DNA of 64,000 bases, taken from Membranipora membranacea (Eukaryota; Bryozoa; Gymnolaemata; Cheilostomatida; Membraniporidae). Below, one piece after another: positions 45,519 through 57,769 of the stretch. The notes beneath the pieces were generated by a model. That model did no database searches and was not told where the DNA came from. It saw only the letters and a list, made by a program, of their open reading frames with translations. The DNA lies in NCBI GenBank assembly GCA_914767715.1, contig OU612069.1:12273387-12337386 (forward strand), given 5' to 3'. Position 1 is the stretch's first letter. Every line of letters begins with the position of its first letter. The position numbers and the translations under genes were made by a program.

Positions 45519-48500
45519 ATGGCTATGAGTAAACCAGAGCGAGTTGTTTTACCTGGAGAGGATGTAAATAACATAATCCAGTGTAATGTCTGCCTGGATG
45601 TCAAACCTCTAAGGTTACTACCCTGTCAGCACAAAACATGTCACGAATGTATCAGTAAGTATAGGCCTAAATGCATTCAATTCAACAGCCATTGCCAGCT
45701 ACTGACGATACCATCAGGTCAATTAATAGACATATAACACAATGTCATACAGATATATCAGAGCGTGAGTGAGTTACTGACTTTATATAGTAGCTCCCTT
45801 TTCCTGACCAATTGTACATGGTGCCATTGACGGAAAACACCCTAAATGGCCCGCGGCCCAAAACGGCCCAGCATGATTTATGAGTTCTCCAAGTCCCAAA
45901 ACCTCCAAAAAACGAGTTAAGTCAACGAACTACAGTTTTTGTGAAAAACTCAAGTTTTCAAACTTTTCAAAAAAACGGCCCATCTTGGGTTTTGAGTTCT
46001 CCAAATCCCAAAACCTCTAAAAATAAGTTAAGTCAACGAACTTAAGTTTTTGTGAAAAAACTCAAGTTTTCAAACTTTTCAAAAAACCTCCCCATCTTGG
46101 TTCTTGAGTTCTCCCAGTCCCAAAACCGCTAAAAATGAGTTAAGTCAACAAATTTAAGTGTTAAGGAAAAAACTCAAAACTCAAATTTGAAAACTGTTTT
46201 TTTCACAAAAACTTAAGTTCGTTGACTTAACTAATCTTTTAGAGGTTTTGCGACTTGGAGAACTCAAAAACAAGATGGGCCGTTTTTTTGATAAGTTTGA
46301 AAACTCGAGTTTTTTCACAAAAAATTCAGTTCGTTGACTTAACTCGTTTTTTAGAGGTTTTGGGACTTGGAGAACTCACAAACCAAGATAGGCTGTTTCT
46401 TTTGAACATTTGAAAACTTGAGTTTTTTCCGAGAAACTTAAGTTTTTTCCCTAAAACTTAAATTTGTTGGCTATTTGTATTTTTAGAGGTTTTGGGACTC
46501 GGAGAACTCAAAAACCAAGATGGGCCGTTTTTTTGAAAAGTTTGAAAACTTGAGTTTTTTCCCAAAAACAAAAGTTTTTCCCTAAAACTTAAATTTGTTG
46601 ACTTAACTCATATTTTAGAGGTTTTGGGACTTGGAGAACTCAAAAACCAAGATGGGCCGGTTTATTGAAAAAATTGAAAACTTGAGTTTTTTCACAAAAA
46701 CTTTAGTTTGTTGACTTAACTAATTTTTTAGAGGTTTTGGGACTTGGAGAACTCAAAAACCAAGATGGGCCGTTTTTTGAAAAATTTGAAAAGTTGAGTT
46801 TTTTCACAAAAACATAAGTTCGTTGACTTAACTCATTTTTTAGAGGTTTTGGGACTTGGAGAACTCATAAATCATGCTGGGCCGCTTTGGGCCGCGGTCC
46901 ATTTTGGGCCTCGGGTCGTTTTGGGCCTCGGGCCGTTTTGGGACCGAACCGTTGCATTGCATTATCAACCACTCATTTGCATAGAAATTGAAGTGAGTGG
47001 AATTGATAATGTAATGCCATTAACTGATACATTATACAAATTGTATAAAGGAAGCGCTGATTAGGCTCCATTTGTCAACTATTTTATTTATTAAGTAAAT
47101 CTGTCCCAAAAGACTTTTCTGGTTGTGGTTCTATATATTTGGGTTTGTTCATTCTGTTCTCTAACAAATACAGAGTCACTGAAAATTCTGATATGTTTTG
47201 ACTATACTTACTTGCAGAACAAATCACTACACATGGAAAAACTAAATGTCCTGAATGTAGGAGAGAGTTCATCGTACCAGCTGGAAGCTTTCCATTGTGC
47301 CGTGTTACAGAATACTTACGTGAAATGTCGCTTTCCAAGCCGGTACGGCCAATCTCAGCTCAAGGAAAGGGTATGTTTACTTCTTTCATATCTCGTCAGT
47401 ACCTCTGGGTGATTTTATGTGAATGATTGATTTACGAAAGATAAAGTGTAGTCAGTGACATTTATTGCAGTTAAAGCATCCATGAAATTTATATTGGAAT
47501 CAACCAAAGTTGTTTCTAGACACCTAGTCCGCTTCAAAACTAGCTCAAAGACTGCCAGAATCCGAGTTATGAGGTATTGACCCCTTCAATAGGAGAAGGA
47601 GACTACATGACATGTGTGAGCTCACAAATGGGTTTTTGGATAAATTTCGTCATTTCTTTGTATATTGAAATGTTTAAGTGAATATGTATGTGGATATTTG
47701 TCTTAAATTTTGTTGTGCTGGAATAATCTCTTTGATGGCATAAGCTGCGTTTGATTTCAAAGGGTTTCATCCATGTATTTTAATAATACAAGACTGCAAA
47801 GTTCCAATTTGTAGACTCATAGGCAAAATGTATGTTGGTACCGACATATCTACCCCAGCAAGGCTCTGAGCGAGCAGCAGCGAGGTTTTTCTTTGATAAG
47901 TCATGACTTGAGTCCCAGTAGCTCAATTTTGCTGATATTGGGCTCATTTTGAAGCTTAATGGCAGGAGAAGCCCATCTGAAGATTGTAAGCTTCATTTCG
48001 TTGATACTCTGAGGTAGTTGAATTAACCAATACATATCATGTCAGGTGGGCCTCATCTTATCATCATAATTATAACTTTGCATATAACATTTAACATAAA
48101 CATTTCAATTAAGACTAGATATTGCATCATTTTGTATACAATATTTTAGGCACAAAGTGTAGGTCGTGTAGTGAAATTGTGCAGGCAAGATGTCAGGATT
48201 GCCATAGTTTCATATGTTACAAGTAAGTAAATCAAAAACATGAAGCAGTTTTGCATCACAAGAATTACATCCAACTCATCCCATCTCATTCATAAAGGAA
48301 TTGAAAATTTTGTTTTTGCAATAAATGGGCAGTTTCAGTCATAGTAAGACGCAGCCAGCCCACAATGGTGTCAGTCAAAGTGATCAAAGTCATTGGAGGT
48401 TGTTAATTGAGGAGGAACTAGGAAACTCTGTTTCTTGTAGTTTAGCAATTTTGCAACTTCAAAGACCTGTTTGATACCACATTAGCCTCACTGTACCAAT

Positions 48501-51500
48501 ATTCATAACCCTTATCTTCAGAAATTCCCAAATGAGTTTAGCAATGTCATTCCCCTGTTCATTTGATATAATTTCAGTTGAGACCAAACTGGCACACTAT
48601 CACACATCATTCCTTTCATACAGAGCACACCAGATAACATTCTCTGTCCCATCTAGGTGACAGCCTTAACATCATCAGACTTTTATTCAATTTTATTCTT
48701 TTGCAAGATGCGCTGCTCTCTCAGCATGCATGGTGAGTAGCACAAAGAAACACAATGCTGTGGATATCAAGGAAGTTCTCAAACAGGCAGAGACAAACCT
48801 ACAATCCTGGAAGTCCCACACTCATCAGCAGGTTTGTAGCTGGATGCCCTAGAAAGAAAAAATTCAACTTCAAAGCAAATGCAATCTGTTGGAGAAGTTA
48901 TTCTTGTCCCATAGAAAGCCCACAACCAGTTTTTTAAGTACTGAATGGCAGGTAAAATTTACTATACACTGACCAAGTATATATTTAGGTTTAGTTGAAT
49001 ATATCAATAATTTCTGAGATTGATTAAATCATATCGATTTCCGGTTAGCCTGTCTATCTGCAGTCTCTCTTCTTACGCACCATTTACTCTATGATGTCAC
49101 TATGAACCAACTTTATTGTAAAACCTGCATTTCATTAAATACATTTTGTGATTGACTGACAGTTGGTAGCGTAAAGGTTATTGGAGTTACTTCCACTTTT
49201 AGGAGAACTCTTACCACCATCAATAATCTGTACCCAAAGGAGCTTTGCAAATCTTACGCATCTTTATCACAAGTTGCTGTAGCTGGAGAATTATGGTAGA
49301 AATGGTATCACATTGTAAAGTTTACTGTGTATAGATATTGATTAACAGGTCAGCCGCACTAAGAGTGAGATAGGAGTTCTACAGAAGAAGATAAGAGAAC
49401 TCCAGAAAGAAGTGAACGAGAAACAATCACTTCTACAAGTTTGTGATGTCATCAAATCAGAGCCAGACAAAGCTGAGAAAATCATCCTCATCGAGCAGAT
49501 CTGTGAGTTCAATATATTATATTTCAGGCCCTATATTGATATATATTGAGTGCAGGTCTGTGTACAAAGGAAGTGGGGAAGGAGGGAGGGAGGTATGCCC
49601 TGCAATGACAAATCTCTTGACCTAAGGATAGACAGAAAAGATATTCTTGTTTTGCTCCGTTGTGTAAGTTATTTGGAAAGTTATCTTATTTTGAAATTTG
49701 TGGAAGATTTTTGTCGTCTGAATCCCGTGCCTTGCAGGTATGATCTCCGCTTGCTAGATGTGTACTCTCATTTGCCTTATAAGTCCAACACGAGATCGGC
49801 ATATATATCACCACAGGGGCAGTTGCAGCCTTGATAGGTTGTAAGGGATTGTATCAGAATGGCGGCTTGTCATGGAATTATATGACTACAAGTTTATTTC
49901 TGTGTTTAATTGTACCCTGAAATGACAATAATAGCGGTTATTAGTTCAGTAAACCGTGCATAATAATGGTAAAAAAAAGATTAATAAGGCGGCAGGAGTA
50001 ATAAGGATGTAATGTCACTTTCAGGTCAAAATGTAGCCTCTTAAAAACATACGGCAATGTTAAAAACGATGCCCCAGAGAATGTAGTACTATTGCCAATT
50101 TTAAAACAACATTGACATGTGTGAAAATCATAAAACCAAGACTCACAACCATTGGTCATTGTACTAGCATTGGTGTATTAGATTTGTGGCTACAGTGACG
50201 TGTGGATGAGTTTGATTTCACATCAATTTATTTGTGCCCTGGAATAAAAGCAAAGTGATCAGTGATAAAACAAAGATGCAAAATTGTGTGGTATTACATT
50301 GATGTACCATTGAATGATATAAATTATAGCTATGATGATTCTCAACGTCATAGCTGTGAAGCATCTATTATAAATCCAGGGAATTAAATGAATGACAAAA
50401 TGACAAGTGCAAAACGTGATTGATAGTGAACTTACAAATATTAGGAGGATAAATCCACCAATACGTAGAGCTGAGTAAATACTGATAGGTTATCTAAGAC
50501 TGCCCCGATTATCTAAATAGAATAGTAGCCTTATTAATTATCAAGTAAATTGTAATGTCCGTCAACAATCATAATTACATCAAATTGTGGATCGGCATAT
50601 GGAATACCAAAGAAACACAGAATGTGAATTAATAAAAAGCAAAACACATCGCCAGACTTACATCTTAACTATGCTCTGTGAATAATCAGAGTAGACGCTA
50701 ATCATTATGATATCAGAGGTGATGACTAGCCGAGTGCGTTGGTGACGTTAGAGGGCTACTGGCATCCTATAACAAACGTGCCTTGGTAAGTGAATGTATA
50801 ATAAAACTCGGAAGATTCGCATTACATACAATCGACGAGTCAATGAATATCATAGTAAATTTCCAGCATGAATAATTTCAACTTAGCACATTAAATACAT
50901 GGAGTAAAATACAGAGAGATGACTTACTATGCATATAGATGTTTCTCGCCTAATAGTGCTGTCATAACAATGTTGGACGTTATAAAATATCCATGAATAA
51001 AGTTGGATATAAATATTAAAGTGCCACAGAAATGGCTCAGCACTGGTGCCCTGCACAACGACTAGTGAAGAGCTTAGTCATGTTAAAAGTTTTAGCTATT
51101 TTCTATATTACCATATGAAAAGAAAGCTGAGTGATTACATCTAGGATCATGTGGGGATGATTATAATGCTATGTTATTATGGTTGAACAATAGTGTAATT
51201 ATAATCCATCCCAAAACAGTCATTCCAACCTGTTCCAACCACCAAGATATAAAGTGTAGAGATTAATTTTCTTCGTTGGATTTAGATAGTCAGAAAATAG
51301 TTTGAGTGATGTAGCGCCCTGATTATAGCTACTATAAAAATAATAATGTTCTAAGTACATTATCCATAATATACAATACATAGTCTCATTAATTAATTTC
51401 TATGTAGAGTTAGAAAGTCAGAATGATGCAAGATTAAAACAGGAGGTAATGTGATTACTGGACAGTGATGAAAGTCATAAAACTCACCATAGATGTTAGT

Positions 51501-54500
51501 GATAAATCCTCGAATAGCTATAGTAACAGTTATAGTATAAGTCTGTGCTGGTGAAATAAGATTATAGCCGTAGTGTACAAAGCATAGTGTACTTTGGTTT
51601 ATAGATAATATATGAGCATAATACAAGGCATGGAGGAGACTTTGCATGATTACTCGTCAGAAGATGCTGCATTACTGGCAGTAATCAGGTTGGTTGGAGA
51701 AAGGATGAGCAACACCAAAGTATCATACAGGGGTGCATGATCTTTGGCTAGCCTTAGGAGATAGAAATTGAATGCTGAATCAGTAGTTGAGTTTAACTCA
51801 ATCTAGCATCTTTTGTCCGACTCGATGGATTTAAGCAGCCAAGAATATGGAGAATAGCGTAGGCCCAATCACTCATCCTTGCTTCACACCAGCTTTCACT
51901 CCGAACTCCTCTGTAAGCTCACTATCAAATAACTCCTTCATGTTTACATGGGGGATAAGCATTTTCTTAAACCACTGCTGACACAGCTGGGCTTTGCCCA
52001 GCAGAGCCACCTGTCAAAAATTTAAATAGAGAGTTGTGGCATCAAAACATCTAGCCAGTAGCTTTGAATGGAGTTATATGAGCTCTCAAAATGTAGGGAG
52101 TATCTTCTTCCCCAGCCATCCACCATTTAAGTGATGACAAATGTTGTTGTTGGCCAATCAGGTGCCTTTAAAATCTAGCTGAGATCCAACATTTTTATCA
52201 GTGTTGGATCTCATGATACAGGCACTAGCCATGCACAACCAGATTGCGCTGTGTGATCATAGGCGTATTTAATCTGTCTGGTCAACTCTCTAACAAAAAA
52301 AGCCCGCGCAGCGGAAAAAAATTTTTCAGGAGACAAGCATCTGTTAGAGACTCTAACAAATTTGTTAGAGTCTCTAACAAATTGTTAGAGTAGAGAATAT
52401 TAACATAACCAGACAAACTCCAATGGTAAGTAAGTGACTTGTTGACCTCCAGGTTAAAGATTGGAAAATCAACATCATTCCCCAGAATAAATATGATGGT
52501 TGGGTGGTTGATAAGAACCAAACACCATTTTTGAAATGAACATTTTCGAAGTGTCCGTATACCGGTTGATAGTAGACTTTTGCAATATGTTGTGTACTAT
52601 GTCTGATCCAGCAGGTGCCCATGATGACTGCAGTGGGTCTGACTCTGAGGCTGTGTTGTGACCGTCACCATGATATTGATTGATAGCTATGACTATGATG
52701 GCCAAGTGGTGGTTCTGTGGGGTTCTGTTGACAGTCTCAATCAATCAACACAACAATAAAATCAATGAATCAACAACAAGCAATCAATCAACCACCAACC
52801 ATCATCATCAATAATGAAATGAGGATCATGATGATGATGATGAAAAAAAAACAAAAACAGACAGGTGTGCTTGCTTTGCTTTGTTGCTAAATATGCATAT
52901 TGATGAGAGGATTGGAGGGATAAAAGTCAAGGGACCTTCTGGGTAACAATATATACAGAGCAATACTCCAGAGATTTGGGTAGCATGAGGAAGTTTTTAG
53001 GGAGAAAAGATTTGCTCTATCTGTATTTTCCTGTAACTTCGTTGCATCCCAAAGTATTAATTAAGATGACCTTGGAATGTCAATAGACAACAAAAAGTCT
53101 ACTGGTTTCATATCAAAATTTTACTTTTATGTCCAGTGACAAAGAGAGGACAACTAATAATAATAACAGGAAAAGAAGACAATTCCTCATTACTTGATTC
53201 GAGGGTGGAACATTTTTCCCAACACTCTAACCATCCTTGCCTCTAACATTCGAGAGTTCGAGATAATTAAATACGCCTATGTGTGTGATGGATTTCGCAG
53301 TTATTAAGTAGGACAAAAACTGATGCTATTTTTGTACACATTGTCCACTCTAGAGTATATAATGAGTCTACAGACAAGCCACACAGAAATATGAAAATAG
53401 GAATCATATAAGTATTTCGGTTTTCATCAATTAGAAAATCTAAAAACGAAAATTGACTCGATTTTCATATTTTAATTTGTTGTTTTGGAACAAAAACAGA
53501 AAAACAAGTTGTTTTTTGTTTTTTTAGCCTCAGTGCGCAAAAATGATAAAACAAACGATACTAATCAATTCATTTTTCAATTTTTGTTTTAGTGATTCAA
53601 AGTTGAAATATGAAAATAGGATTCATTCAATATTTCGGTTTTCATCAATAAGAAAATCAAAGAACAAATCAATGAGAAGTTGTTTGAAACCCTGGTTTCC
53701 CTTTAACGTACAATCGGCATCAAACAAGCGGCAGCCACCAGGCAGCAGCCCAACAGCATCAGCAACATTCACTACCAAGCACCTGCGCCGAATACCTTTC
53801 ATCCCAAGCACTGTAACATACATTGTGTGTCTCGATTTTCATTTTTTGATTTGTTGTTTTGGAACAATAAACGAAAAACAAGTTGTTTTTTAGATTTTAG
53901 CATCAGTGCGCTAAAATGAAAAACAGATGATACTGAGTCCCCTTATAACTTATATGGGGACTTAGTATTGTTTGATTTTCAATTTTGCGCACTGATTCTG
54001 TTCCAAAACAACAAATCAAAATGTGCCCCAACAGGATCCAGTCCATAGACCCGTACTGATACAGGGAACAAAAAAACAAGCAACATCAAGGTTTCTCACA
54101 CGGTATCACAGGGTATCGAGACTATAAATGGACGTGAGCTTTTTTATACATTATACCAATGTGGGTGAATGTTTGAACTGCTGCAAATTTTTGAGTGCTG
54201 AGTTAGCTGCTTAGTTGTCTACACAATGAGATCAGATCAACTGTTTCACCGACTACGTCTACTAACACCAACAACCAAATTGAAGAGCAGCGTCACCATG
54301 AGATCAAGTCTACCTTCATTTCACCGACTTGGTCTACTTGCACTGTCAGCCAAGGGGTGAAGAGCATTATCACCATGATGTCAGGGAGCCTTCTGTCAAT
54401 TCAACGTCTTTGAAATTCACCAGATGATTAGTCGCACTAATGCTGTAGCGGCTGTTCGTTTGTCTGTGATAGCACTGATCTGATTAACATGTAATACGTT

Positions 54501-57500
54501 CAGTTCAGTGTAGTTTAGGCAGCTTGTGAGATTAGCCTGTAACTAGTATGCGATGGTCATCAGTGTAGTTGTCGTCCACTTGTCAGAGAAAGTTTTGCTA
54601 CATCTGCACCCAAGCAGTGGCGTATATTAGCACTCACGGCCCACGGAATTCCGTGAGTGGCTGAATAGCTCGTTGTGTAGAGCGTCCGCCTTGTAATCAC
54701 TGTTAACAAGATTGTTGTGGGTTCGAATCCCATCAAGGACAGTTTTTTTTCAAATGGGTGCTTTATAACTGGAGCATTTTTACCATAATCTTCTACTGCT
54801 ATTGAGTTGTTTTCTGAAAGTACCCAACAGCTCAGTGAGCTATTGAAATACCTCTCTGCTTGCACTTTTTTGCTACCGATATGCAAAAATTTCCGTGGTG
54901 GGAGGGCGCTTCAACGCCCCTCCCACACCCTCCCCGCCACGCCTACGGCGTGTGGATCGGGCTGCGCCCGATTATTATGCTCATCTCTGAAAAGTCAGTG
55001 AGTGAAATTTTTTAGAATATACGCCCCTGCACCCAAGTGACTTGACAGGATTTACTGAGTTTGAGATGTTGTATGAACCCGTAAAACTGCAATCAGATTA
55101 CAGTTCAATTCATTTTGTGAAGGCAGAAGTATACCAAGGTAAACAGAGATATTATAATCAAATCAGTTCCATTCTTAAGATATCAAATTGAAAAGATGAC
55201 TTGAATAATTATTCTAAACTTACCTTTCAATCTGAGCCACTCTTGTTGAGTACAAAAAAATTAATCCTTCGTGACAATATTGTTAAATAAATTTGACAAT
55301 AATATATTTATAACTTGGAACTCATCACACCCAAGCACTGCAAGAATAACTGTGCCCCCAGTGTGTGAGTGACAGTGTGTGGCTGCCTAAAATATGGTCA
55401 GGGTAATAAACAGCACAGCACATACACCAGATGAATTAATATGCAAATTAAGATGCAAATGAGGATGACAGTTGATAACTTTACCAGGGGGTCAAAAACT
55501 AATGAAGTGCATCACAAAAACAAGGTCACAGCTCAACGCAGCTACACAGCTGGCCACATTTATTTACATAGTAAACACTTTGTCTGTAGGGGCACATATA
55601 ATTGAACATTATCAACACACGCAAATTTATGAAATAAACATTGCCACTTTTTTTAGTACCCATTCATGATTGATTTTGTCAGATAAGTTATTTGCGAGGG
55701 CCGGGTAGAAGGAAGGAGCTCTCTTATTAATGACAAGATTACCAGAAATATAGCCTGCTTCCCTAAAGCATTTAAAAAAAATCTGTCACTGTTTCAACAA
55801 TTTCCTCAAAAAATTCAGAATAGAGCAGGCACTGATCTGCTTGGTAGGACTTTAACTGAAACATTGATCCATCGGCGGAATATATATATAAAATTATAAT
55901 CAAAAAATATTTATACATATATTCAAAATTCTTAAAATTGCTTGTTTTAGGTGTCACACCTCCCAGCAGTAAAGTGACACCAGCTGCAGCAAAACAGACT
56001 ACTAGCATCCCTCCACCTGCCAAAGGACCACCCAGTAAACAAAGCCATGCCAAGCATAGCGTAACGTCATCACACAAACAAGACACTGACTATAAACCTG
56101 TCACTGAGCCGCCCACTACACTCGAGCTCATCAAGTATAAGGAAACACCATTTTGTCGGGCTGTTAGCTGGAGGGAGGACAGTAATATTCTCTGCTCTAC
56201 TTATCATCATGGTGTACAGATAAGATCCGGTGATGATCTGAGGCTGATAAAGGATATAAATATTACTGACCCAGTCTGGTCAGCTTACTCTGTAGGTGAT
56301 AAACTCATCACTAAGGTGCATAAAGATAGAAAATACAGCACATACATCGGTACAGAGAGTAATCCTCATCACACTCTACTTCATCAGCATGAGGGCGACT
56401 GCTTCTGTCAGCTGTCTGTATCAGACAGTATAATAGCAGATATAGACTTAGCTAATAAACAGCTGATGATCTACACAATCACAGGTAACCACCTGTATAA
56501 CATTAACATTAGTGATATGATTAGTCCTTATGGAGTACACATTCTACCAGGTGATAACAGTGTACTCGTGGCTGACTACGGGGGAGTAGAGGTGAGGAAG
56601 TATAAGCTGCAGGCCGGTACTCATCAGCCTGTGTGGAGATGTATAGGTCTGTGTTATCCTCTAGGTATAACATCAGATCAGTCTGGTCTTATCTATGTGG
56701 TGTCCAGGGAAGAGAAGAAGATATACCAGATCTCATCTACAGGTGATTATATTATTATCTCATTGTTAGGGTTGAGTATTGGTTACATACAGTGGTGATT
56801 ATATAAACACATTACAATGATGAGCATTCCTCAGGCACAAATCTACTATCATGAAAATTATGTGATTGATATATATAGTTACCAAGTATTTTCCTATCAA
56901 ATTTAGGGATTTCGGATTATTGTTGCTTGATTTTGGCTCAATTGATCCTGTTTGGTAAAGATAATTTCTAGCCTTAAGTTTTCTAGCATGATTTAACTTG
57001 GTGTATGTTAGCGTTTGTATGGTTATTCTGTATCAAATAACATTTAGTTTTGGTATATTGGGGAAAAGTTATAATTGTTAGAAATAATATTAGAAAAATA
57101 AATAATGACCTCAAACCTTTCATGTCAGTTAAATTTCCTGTCAAAAACTGACAATTCACCCTGACACGGTCCTGGGAAATTTTGGCAGCTTTTGGCTAAA
57201 TAGCAACCATTTTTAGTGTAATGATTGGGAGCTGATATTTAGTGCCTGATACGCAGCCAGCGTTGGAATGTTTCATGTCAGTTAATTTTCCTGTCAAAAA
57301 CTGACAATTCTCCCTGACACGGTCCTGGGAAATTTTGGCAGCTTTTGCTAAATAGCAACCTTTTTTAGTATAATGATTCGGGGCTAATATTTAGTGCCTG
57401 ATATACAGCCAGTGTTGGAATGTTTAGGATAAAATTTCAACCGATTTCAAGTCGGTTAAATTTCCTGTCAAAAACTGACAATTTTGCCTTATTCTTATTC

Positions 57501-57765
57501 TTATTCTTATTTAGTTTCCAGCCCAGTTTTGTGTTTTGTTAAAAAAAACTCTCAACAAACTTTTGTGATTGGATAAATATAGGTTTAACTACCTGTAATT
57601 TTTTATTCTATTTTCCACACAATAGGGGAGATGATAGGAGAACTCACTCACACAACACTCGGGGATGTCGGTGGTTTCCTTGGCAGCCTGTGGGATGGGA
57701 GTATAAGAGGTGAGAAAATGCTGGTGTGTGGAGATAGTGGAGCTGCTCTCTTCATACTCAAGTAG
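45519..57765 (+). CDS. TRIM-like RING/B-box/coiled-coil/beta-propeller protein
   Basis: Seven exons: 45519-45654, 47218-47370, 48150-48222, 48708-48831, 49349-49502, 55951-56742 and 57626-57765. They sum to 1,572 nt, giving 523 aa with all phases matching. The RING finger (IQCNVC...LPCQHKTCHEC...CPEC) is C3HC4 and predicts E3 ubiquitin ligase activity. It is followed by a partial B-box (CRSC...CQDC...C), then a helical coiled coil (VLKQAETNLQSWKS; IGVLQKKIRELQKEVNEKQS). A Pro/Ser/Thr-rich linker leads to a C-terminal repeat domain (CRAVSWREDSNILCSTYHHG; DIDLANKQLMIYTITGNHLY; VLVADYGGVEVRKY; GLIYVVSREEKKIYQIS) that reads as NHL/six-blade propeller strands, as in TRIM2/3/32/71. The 6.4-kb fifth intron holds two hAT elements. 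The B-box is unusually degenerate. Confidence 0.85.
45847..46902. mobile_element. Foldback element with inverted arrays of about 120-bp repeats
   Basis: The left arm (45,847-about 46,175) holds about three copies of a unit with GAGTTCTCCAAGTCCCAAAA, CCTC, GAGTTAAGTCAACGAAC and CTCAAGTTTTCAAACTTTTC. The right arm (about 46,190-46,902) holds about six copies in the opposite orientation. The outermost unit differs, carrying CCGCGGCCCAAA...GGCCCAGCATGATTTATGAG, and is mirrored at the far end. This architecture is that of foldback (FB)-type transposons. It sits in intron 1 of the TRIM-like gene. Confidence 0.85.
49510..52240. other. TRIM fifth intron, left part, no feature recognised
   Basis: AT-rich intronic DNA. 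Open frames are short and unsupported. I see no strong repeat or RNA gene before the hAT element at 52,258. Confidence 0.45.
52258..53281. mobile_element. hAT-like non-autonomous transposon (1,024 bp)
   Basis: A 16-bp perfect terminal inverted repeat, CATAGGCGTATTTAAT, bounds it. It is flanked by an identical 8-bp direct repeat, TGTGTGAT, at 52,250-52,257 and 53,282-53,289. An 8-bp TSD with CA...TG termini is the hAT signature. Inside, TCTAACAAATTTGTTAGAG repeats form short palindromes at 52,345-52,390. No transposase frame is present. It sits in the fifth TRIM intron. Confidence 0.92.
53385..54020. repeat. Repeat cluster with direct and inverted copies
   Basis: A block with ATATTTCGGTTTTCATCAAT...TTTGTTGTTTTGGAACAA...CAAGTTGTTTTT...CAGTGCGC occurs at about 53,388-53,575 and again at about 53,590-53,940. 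In the second copy it is interrupted by about 150 bp at 53,670-53,820. An inverted partial copy, GCGCACTGATTCTGTTCCAA..., follows at 53,980-54,020. The interruption begins at GAAACCCTGGTTTCCCTTTAA, a degenerate Kolobok-like terminus. Confidence 0.55.
54022..54137 (+). mobile_element. SINE family B, 5'-truncated
   Basis: Matches the 3' half of the SINE at 8,863-9,081: GTGCCCCAACAGGATCCAGT, then ACCCGTACTGATA, then TCTCACACGGTATCACAGGG and TATCGAGACTATAAATGGACG. The tRNA-like head is missing. Confidence 0.85.
54615..55029. mobile_element. hAT-like element (415 bp) carrying a tRNA-like sequence
   Basis: The termini CAGTGGCGTATATT and, inverted, CAGGGGCGTATATT differ at one base. An identical 8-bp target duplication, CACCCAAG, lies at 54,607-54,614 and 55,030-55,037. 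The interior contains a tRNA-like segment (about 54,655-54,738, B box GGGTTCGAATCCC) followed by a T8 run that could end Pol III transcription. It also has a GC-rich block at 54,895-54,975 with three adjacent hairpins. It sits in the fifth TRIM intron. Confidence 0.92.
54655..54750 (+). mobile_element. tRNA-like/SINE head inside hAT element
   Basis: GAGTGGCTGAATAGCTCGTT begins an A-box-like region and GGGTTCGAATCCC is a good B box. TTTTTTTT at about 54,743 is a Pol III-type terminator. The D and anticodon arms are longer than in a normal tRNA, so I call it tRNA-derived rather than a tRNA gene. Confidence 0.6.
57118..57485. repeat. 153-bp tandem repeat, about 2.3 copies
   Basis: The unit begins TTTCATGTCAGTTAAATTTC, then CTGTCAAAAACTGACAATTC and CCTGACACGGTCCTGGGAAA. 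Copies start at 57,118 and 57,271, with a partial copy at about 57,450. TGTCAAAAACTGACA is a short perfect-arm hairpin in each. It lies in the last TRIM intron. Confidence 0.85.
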
Positions 57766-57769
57766 AGGT

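Noticed and set aside
53680-53710. Third full Kolobok-family insertion
   Set aside because: Only one degenerate terminus (GAAACCCTGGTTTCCCTTTAA) is visible. I found no matching opposite end nearby.
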